64,000 nucleotides of DNA from Gonocerus acuteangulatus (lineage: Eukaryota; Arthropoda; Insecta; Hemiptera; Coreidae). Under the pieces are notes generated by a model that worked only from the letters and a program-made list of their open reading frames with translations, did not search any database and was not told where the DNA came from. The position numbers and the translations under genes were made by a program. Each line of letters starts with the position of its first letter. Positions within the stretch are counted from its first letter, which is position 1. The stretch lies in NCBI GenBank assembly GCA_946811695.1, contig OX328132.1:125342882-125406881 (forward strand), written 5' to 3'. Positions 59,661 to 64,000 of the stretch are shown in pieces.

Positions 59661-60118
59661 ACTTTTAATATCCTTGGAACAAAGTCAGGGTCGTCATCTG
59701 ACTCACCATCATCTACCTCCATATCATCATCCACGTCATTTGAAACCAGTTTGTGTCGCTCATGCAATTCAAAATATAAATTTGCAACAAAAATATTATT
59801 CAGTTTCTCCATGACCGATAAATCGGAATACAATACAAGATCAACAGAACCTGGTCCTTCTACATCACATCAAAACATTGGTTTGGACAAGACCGATGTT
59901 CATAAAGCTTCTTGCACCATGTGCAGTCGTCTTTCCCAAAGCAAAATAGTAATGCAAATAAGTTTTCATTGACACCAAATTTGAAGACTAAAATCGACTA
60001 TTGGACGAAAACGTTCAAAGAAACCATGAAAAATATAGCAACGTTTTCTCCAAGAGATTATGATGCTACAATAACCAGTTTCTTTGAGAGGAAATCGAAG
60101 CCTTCATCAGGGCTGTAA
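59661..60118 (+). pseudogene. Unrecognised frameshifted ORF
   Basis: Two overlapping frames read as one: SMTDKSEYNTRSTEPGPSTS ... SCTMCSRLSQSK, then FSLTPNLKTKIDYWTKTFKE ... SFFERKSKPSSGL; the join is near 59950. The minus strand at 59690-59750 reads as an acidic Asp-rich stretch. I do not recognise the family; the end runs into the ribozyme-bearing repeat, so it may be part of a retroelement. Confidence 0.35.
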
Positions 60119-60127
60119 AAACAAGGA
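60085..60127 (-). ncRNA. Truncated hammerhead-like motif
   Basis: Minus strand GTTTTTACAGCC then core CTGATGA (60104-60110) and the first half of stem II; homology to the 61123 copy breaks before GAA. Followed on the + strand by (TA)n (60147-60198). Inactive. Confidence 0.6.
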
Positions 60128-60143
60128 GGACAGATTTAATACT

Positions 60144-60202
<59 letters not shown>

Positions 60203-60239
60203 AAAAAAACAACATAAAAACATAATATACAGCTAGAAG

Positions 60240-60795
60240 AACAATGTGCTATAGCAGTGCTTAGATTAGAAGTTCATGGGAAGAGATATAAGAATAACAA
60301 GATGGGCTTACCGATGAGAAGATTGGGAGCTATGCCTCACAGATGCGGGATCATTTCTGACTGTTGATACAAGGAAACTTAGGGGAAAGGAGTTGGTGAG
60401 GGGGGGGGGGGGTTCTGGACCACACAATGAGTGGGTACATTAGAGATGAAAGAAAGAGCGGCGTTGTAAAGTCAGATGTCATAAAATTTTTGTGTTAATG
60501 GAAGGGAGGCAGGTATGAAGGGCTATATGGCAGGCAGTATAGAGTTTTAGGAAAATGTTTTTAATAAATCGAAGATGTTGGAGTAGGTAGAGGAGATGAC
60601 TTCTTTATCAATTGTGTGGTCCAGAACCCTCCCCCCCCCCTCACCAACTCCTTTCCCCTAAGTTTCCTTGTATCAACAGTCAGAAATGATCCCGCATCTG
60701 TGAGGCATAGTTCTCAATCTTCTCATCGGTAAGCCCATCTTGTTATTCTTATATCTCTTCCCAATTTTTTTTCTGCACTGCTATGTTGTTTTTAC
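60240..60795. repeat. Inverted repeat, ~185-bp arms, poly-G inside
   Basis: The left arm (about 60245-60430) and right arm (about 60610-60792) are inverted copies (for example GGGCTTACCGATGAGAAGAT and its inverse), a few percent diverged, with a 13-14 nt G-run/C-run paired near the inner ends and a 180-bp spacer. Confidence 0.9.
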
Positions 60796-61042
60796 ATGGT
60801 CAGAGGTACAACGCCCCATGGTCAAAGGTACAACTACATGTTGTACCTTTGACCACTGTACGATTATTTTTTTAAAAATTAATAAAAAATATTAAATGTA
60901 AAGCTAGAACCTTGAAAAAATTAAATATGATAAGCAATAGAATACTAATTACAATGAAATAAAAATAAAAAGAATTTAGCCTTTATATTCAAGCTAAAAA
61001 AAATTAAATTTTGCAAAGTGGTCAAAGGTACAACACCTTCCC

Positions 61043-61044
<2 letters not shown>

Positions 61045-61084
<40 letters not shown>
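61045..61084. repeat. (TA)n microsatellite
   Basis: TA run preceding the ribozyme-bearing repeat; the same arrangement is found at 60147-60198 and 63560-63620. Confidence 0.93.
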
Positions 61085-61089
<5 letters not shown>

Positions 61090-61122
61090 TGTGTATATGT
61101 TAGTATTAAATCTGTCCTGCTT

Positions 61123-61181
61123 GTTTTTACAGCCCTGATGAAGGCTTGAATTTCAAGCCGAAACGTCGGCAACAATAAAAC
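61123..61181 (+). ncRNA. Hammerhead-like ribozyme, best copy
   Basis: Outer stem I GTTTT (61123-61127) with AAAAC (61177-61181), internal loop, inner stem I GCC/GGC, core CTGATGA (61135-61141), one extra A, stem II GGCTTGA/TCAAGCC with a 3-nt loop, GAA (61160-61162), palindrome ACGT, C (61167, expected cleavage after it). An internal loop in stem I facing loop II is the natural layout for tertiary contact. Self-cleaving motifs of this kind are known from Penelope-like elements and small retrozymes. Extra A before stem II is the one deviation. Confidence 0.7.
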
Positions 61182-61261
61182 CATTTTCATTTGTAAAATG
61201 TAGTTTTATTAAGAACGAATGACCGAACCCCGACAATCCTTACCTTCGAATAACCAGTTTC

Positions 61262-62400
61262 CTAACGTTTTTGAAAGATTCTAACAATATTTTGCCCGGA
61301 CCGAAGCACCCAGCAGTCAGGTACTACCAATCTCGTAAAAAGGCAGGTACAGTAGGAAAGGAGTAGGGTGCAAGGGAGTCCTCGAATCCTCAGCGAGCTA
61401 ACAAGGCTGCCAGGACTAGAAGAACTGAGCAGTATCAATACGAGGTTGCACAGTATGGCTACTATAACAGGCGGAAGAGAGTGGTCAATAGTATCATGAA
61501 TGCTGCCAGTCCGAAACACTGTTCAATAAAAGAGAAATTAATCTATGACCACTTTCAATCAATCCTCGGTCATAATAACAAAAAAACAAGGAAGACATAT
61601 GAAGAAAATAAGAAGAATCCAATTAAAAATTCGGGAGAAATCAAATCAATACACAGGGCTATAAAATCTACTTCCCTTGATTCTTCGGCAGGTCCTGATG
61701 GGTTTCTAATCAAAACAATAATGTAGCCCATATTGTAAAAGATATTGCAGACATTTTATTAATTACTTCATATGTCCCAGAAGCATTAAGGCAAGGATGG
61801 GCTATATTAATATATAAAGGGAAAGGTGCAGTCAATGAGATGTCATCATGGAGACCGATAACGGTGTATTCTATAGTCAGACGCCTCATAGAAAAAGTGT
61901 TGGACAACGAATTAAGGAAGCAAATAAATTTCCATTCTAGTCAACGAGGTTTTATAAAGGGTCTTCCAGGCTGTCACGTAAATACTCGTATTATTGAAGC
62001 CATCCTACAAAAATCAAGAAGTAATAAAGAAGACAGCGTTTTAGCATTTCTTGATGTTACAGGTGCATTCGATAACGTGGGTCATGATCACGTTATGAAA
62101 ACTCAAGTGGCAAAAGGAGTATCAGCCGATCTCTCTGGTGCAATATCTGCGTTGCTATGTAACAACACGATAACAATAAGAGCTGGCTTGAATCAAACGG
62201 ATTCCATCGAAGTGAAGCGTGGAGTACCACAAGGTGGGCCTTTATCTCCGACCTTATTTATTCTGGCTATAGACCATGTCTACAGAGAAGTATGTGACCA
62301 CGAATTTGCAAACCAACTAGGATATAGACTAGCAGAAACCAAAAGTCCTAACAGGTTTTGCAGATGATCAAGTCCATCAAGTACTTCTCCATAATCAAAT
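61262..62400 (+). mobile_element. Second R2-superclade LINE fragment (N-terminal RT part)
   Basis: From about 61290: ILPGPKHPAVRYYQSRKKAG, EQYQYEVAQYGYYNRRKRVV, KEKLIYDHFQSILG, SSAGPDGFLIKTI, then RT: SSWRPITVYSIVRRLIEKVL, VLAFLDVTGAFDNVGH (motif A), VKRGVPQGGPLSPTLF (motif B) and, one frame over, TGFADDQV (motif C, 62350-62370). Frameshifts near 61725 and 62345. Homology ends at about 62400, so it lacks the thumb and endonuclease. Confidence 0.85.
61840..62367 (+). pseudogene. R2-like RT palm/fingers
   Basis: 175 codons open, motifs A and B intact (LDVTGAFDN, GVPQGGPLSP); a 1-nt shift just before FADD ends the frame with PNRFCR. The codon-level preservation suggests a moderately young copy. 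Confidence 0.85.
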
Positions 62401-63409
62401 TTTTTTTTATAATCGATAACTTTTTAAATGTAGGTATATGGAATATTTTGGCAGAATAATGACTTCTATAGAGTCTAGTATGTAAAAAATTTTTTTATTT
62501 AAAAACGGATGTCAGATTCGTTTGTAGCACATTGAAAAACTGCTAAATTCAAATTTTGGGAACATTACAAAAATTTAAAAAAATGTATTTTAAATTTCGC
62601 TAAGGGGGGACCCTTAAAATTTTGTTAAAGATTCAAGAATCCGGCCATATTTCAAAGAATATTTACCCGATTCAAACCCAACTTGGAGGGTCGATAAAGG
62701 CTATAATGTGACACATTTCCGTCCAATCGGGGTGTTTCTACGTGTTCTGGAATTGACGTTATATGCAAAAAAGTTTAGATTTTATTTGTATTTTGAGAAC
62801 CATTTTTCGCAAGTACCTTTTGAGATAATAAAATAGTCATTTATATGGTTAGAAAAAGGAGTCTTTCTTCTTTCGAAAGATTTCAATGACGTAAAAATCG
62901 GATTATCTCAAGGGGAGATATTGAATTCCAAAACGTCACATTACTTTTTCGCTTACAAATATTTAGCCTCTTCCAGACTGGGAAAAATCATTATTTTTTG
63001 TTTTCAATGATATTCACGATATTCGGGTTTCTTGGGGTGCTGATTTTAAATCTGCTATTATTTTTGGTGTAAAAAAATGTATAATACTAGTTTACATGTA
63101 AACGTAAGCATATTTTTGAATATATTTGATGAAATATAAATTATTGTTTAACGATTATATTTTTCTTTTAATCTACTCTATAAAACAAATGAATTGGTGA
63201 AAGAACCATGTCGATATCATTTTCTAAACTCGATATTAAAAATAAAGGACTTTCAACCTAATTTATTTTATTTCTCGGCTCCTAAGGCGCATTGGACGGA
63301 ACGCTCGGACACGTGTCGACTATTTTTTGATGTAGAATCACCAGAAAAAAAATGGTCCATATCGGTGAACCCATCGCTTTATACACCCCTTGTAAGATCT
63401 GACCAAAAA
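62401..63409. other. Intergenic, nothing recognised
   Basis: AT-rich unique-looking DNA. An ORF at 63194-63430 (78 codons) has no recognisable motif. Confidence 0.45.
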
Positions 63410-63459
63410 TTAAACAATTGTCCGGGTTAGGTCACTGCTACTTAATAATACATACCCAA

Positions 63460-63569
63460 TATGTGTATGTATGTGGGAATATATATGTACATATGTGTGC
63501 GTGTATATGTGTATGTGTATATGCATATATATAAATATATATATTATATATGTATATATATATATATAT

Positions 63570-63622
<53 letters not shown>
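63460..63622. repeat. (TATG)n/(TA)n microsatellite
   Basis: Compound TG/TA repeat leading into the second ribozyme copy. Confidence 0.93.
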
Positions 63623-63674
63623 AGGTATATTTACATAGATATGTGCATATATTACTGTTAAATATGTCCTACTT

Positions 63675-63732
63675 GTATTTACAGCCCTGATGAAGGCTTG
63701 AAGTTCAAGCCGAAACGTCGGCACAATAAAAC
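63675..63732 (+). ncRNA. Hammerhead-like ribozyme, second copy
   Basis: Core CTGATGA (63687-63693), stem II GGCTTGA/TCAAGCC (loop AGT), GAA (63712-63714), ACGT, C (63719), inner stem I GCC/GGC kept; outer stem I has one mismatch (GTATT with AAAAC). Same structure as 61123-61181, and the downstream 70 bp (to the shared GACCGAACCC) is also alike. Confidence 0.68.
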
Positions 63733-64000
63733 CATTTTTACGATAAAATGTAGTTTTATTAAGTAGCAGTGACCGAACCCTGACAGTTATATTTTGGTTC
63801 CACCAGTCTTGAAAGGTAGGATTTACAATCTTACCTGGATGGGTCGGCAACAATAGAAACCGTCCCGCTAGTTACAAGGTCTTGGAATCTTGGAACTCTA
63901 TATTTCTAACAATAAATTGTTTTTGTTATTTTACTTAACCTGTTTTATTTTCGAATACATTATCCAACTATAAGCAATTAAAAAATAACAAGGAATAAAA
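63733..64000. other. Downstream flank of the ribozyme repeat
   Basis: Shared with 61182-61235 up to GACCGAACCCTGACA, then a segment weakly like 61250-61300, then unique AT-rich sequence to the window edge. Confidence 0.45.

Overview
The window is eukaryotic, AT-rich and repeat-dense, and looks like arthropod nuclear DNA. Evidence: spliced exons with GT-AG introns, many LINE/SINE/DNA-transposon relics, long (TA)n runs, tRNA-headed SINEs, and RTE, CR1, R1-like and R2-like LINEs of the kind seen in insects and arachnids. I cannot name the species. No bacterial genes, rRNA or functional tRNA genes were seen.

One host gene dominates the + strand: an unc-13 family gene of the UNC13D/BAIAP3/Drosophila unc-13-4B (staccato) type, from about 10420 (or 16695) to the stop codon at 59473. 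Twenty-one consecutive exons (25352-59473) join in perfect phase and encode linker-C2A-MUN-C2B; with exon 16695-17270 the product is 1231 aa. Both C2 domains keep their Ca2+-binding aspartates, so a Ca2+-responsive vesicle priming/tethering factor is expected. There are two candidate 5' coding exons: 10420-10612, acidic, and 16695-17270, made of a degenerate 11-residue Ser/Asp repeat. Both end in phase 0, so they may be alternatives.

1-10.4 kb, upstream: the 3' half of an R2-superclade LINE (RT plus restriction-like endonuclease, frameshifted), a 143-bp satellite, two blocks of a 51-bp satellite, nested MITEs and an inverted-repeat array. 10.6-25.3 kb, 5' introns: 85-, 74-, 69-, 120- and 86-bp tandem arrays, a foldback with a hammerhead-like core, a piggyBac deletion derivative with TTAA duplications, a 5'-truncated RNase-H LINE with a 9-bp target duplication, SINEs and a mariner relic. 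25-59 kb, core gene: exons separated by introns holding Tigger-like, foldback, R1-like (itself hit by a CR1 3' end), CR1, RLE-type, RTE, Tc1 and second piggyBac relics, plus a perfect palindrome of 133-bp arms. 59.5-64 kb: 3' UTR, an unrecognised ORF pair, repeats with hammerhead-like ribozyme folds, and a second R2-like LINE fragment.

The most interesting signal is a recurring RNA fold at five places in at least four unrelated-looking repeats: core CTGANGA, a stem II hairpin, GAA, a short self-complementary stem III (ACGT, ACATGT, ATAT or AATT), one H nucleotide, then a strand that re-pairs as stem I. This is the layout of minimal, probably dimeric, type I hammerhead ribozymes, with the caveat that each copy has one or two extra nucleotides before stem II. 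Second is a SINE whose 3' tail matches the tail of the RNase-H LINE in the same window, the expected signature of a SINE-LINE partnership.
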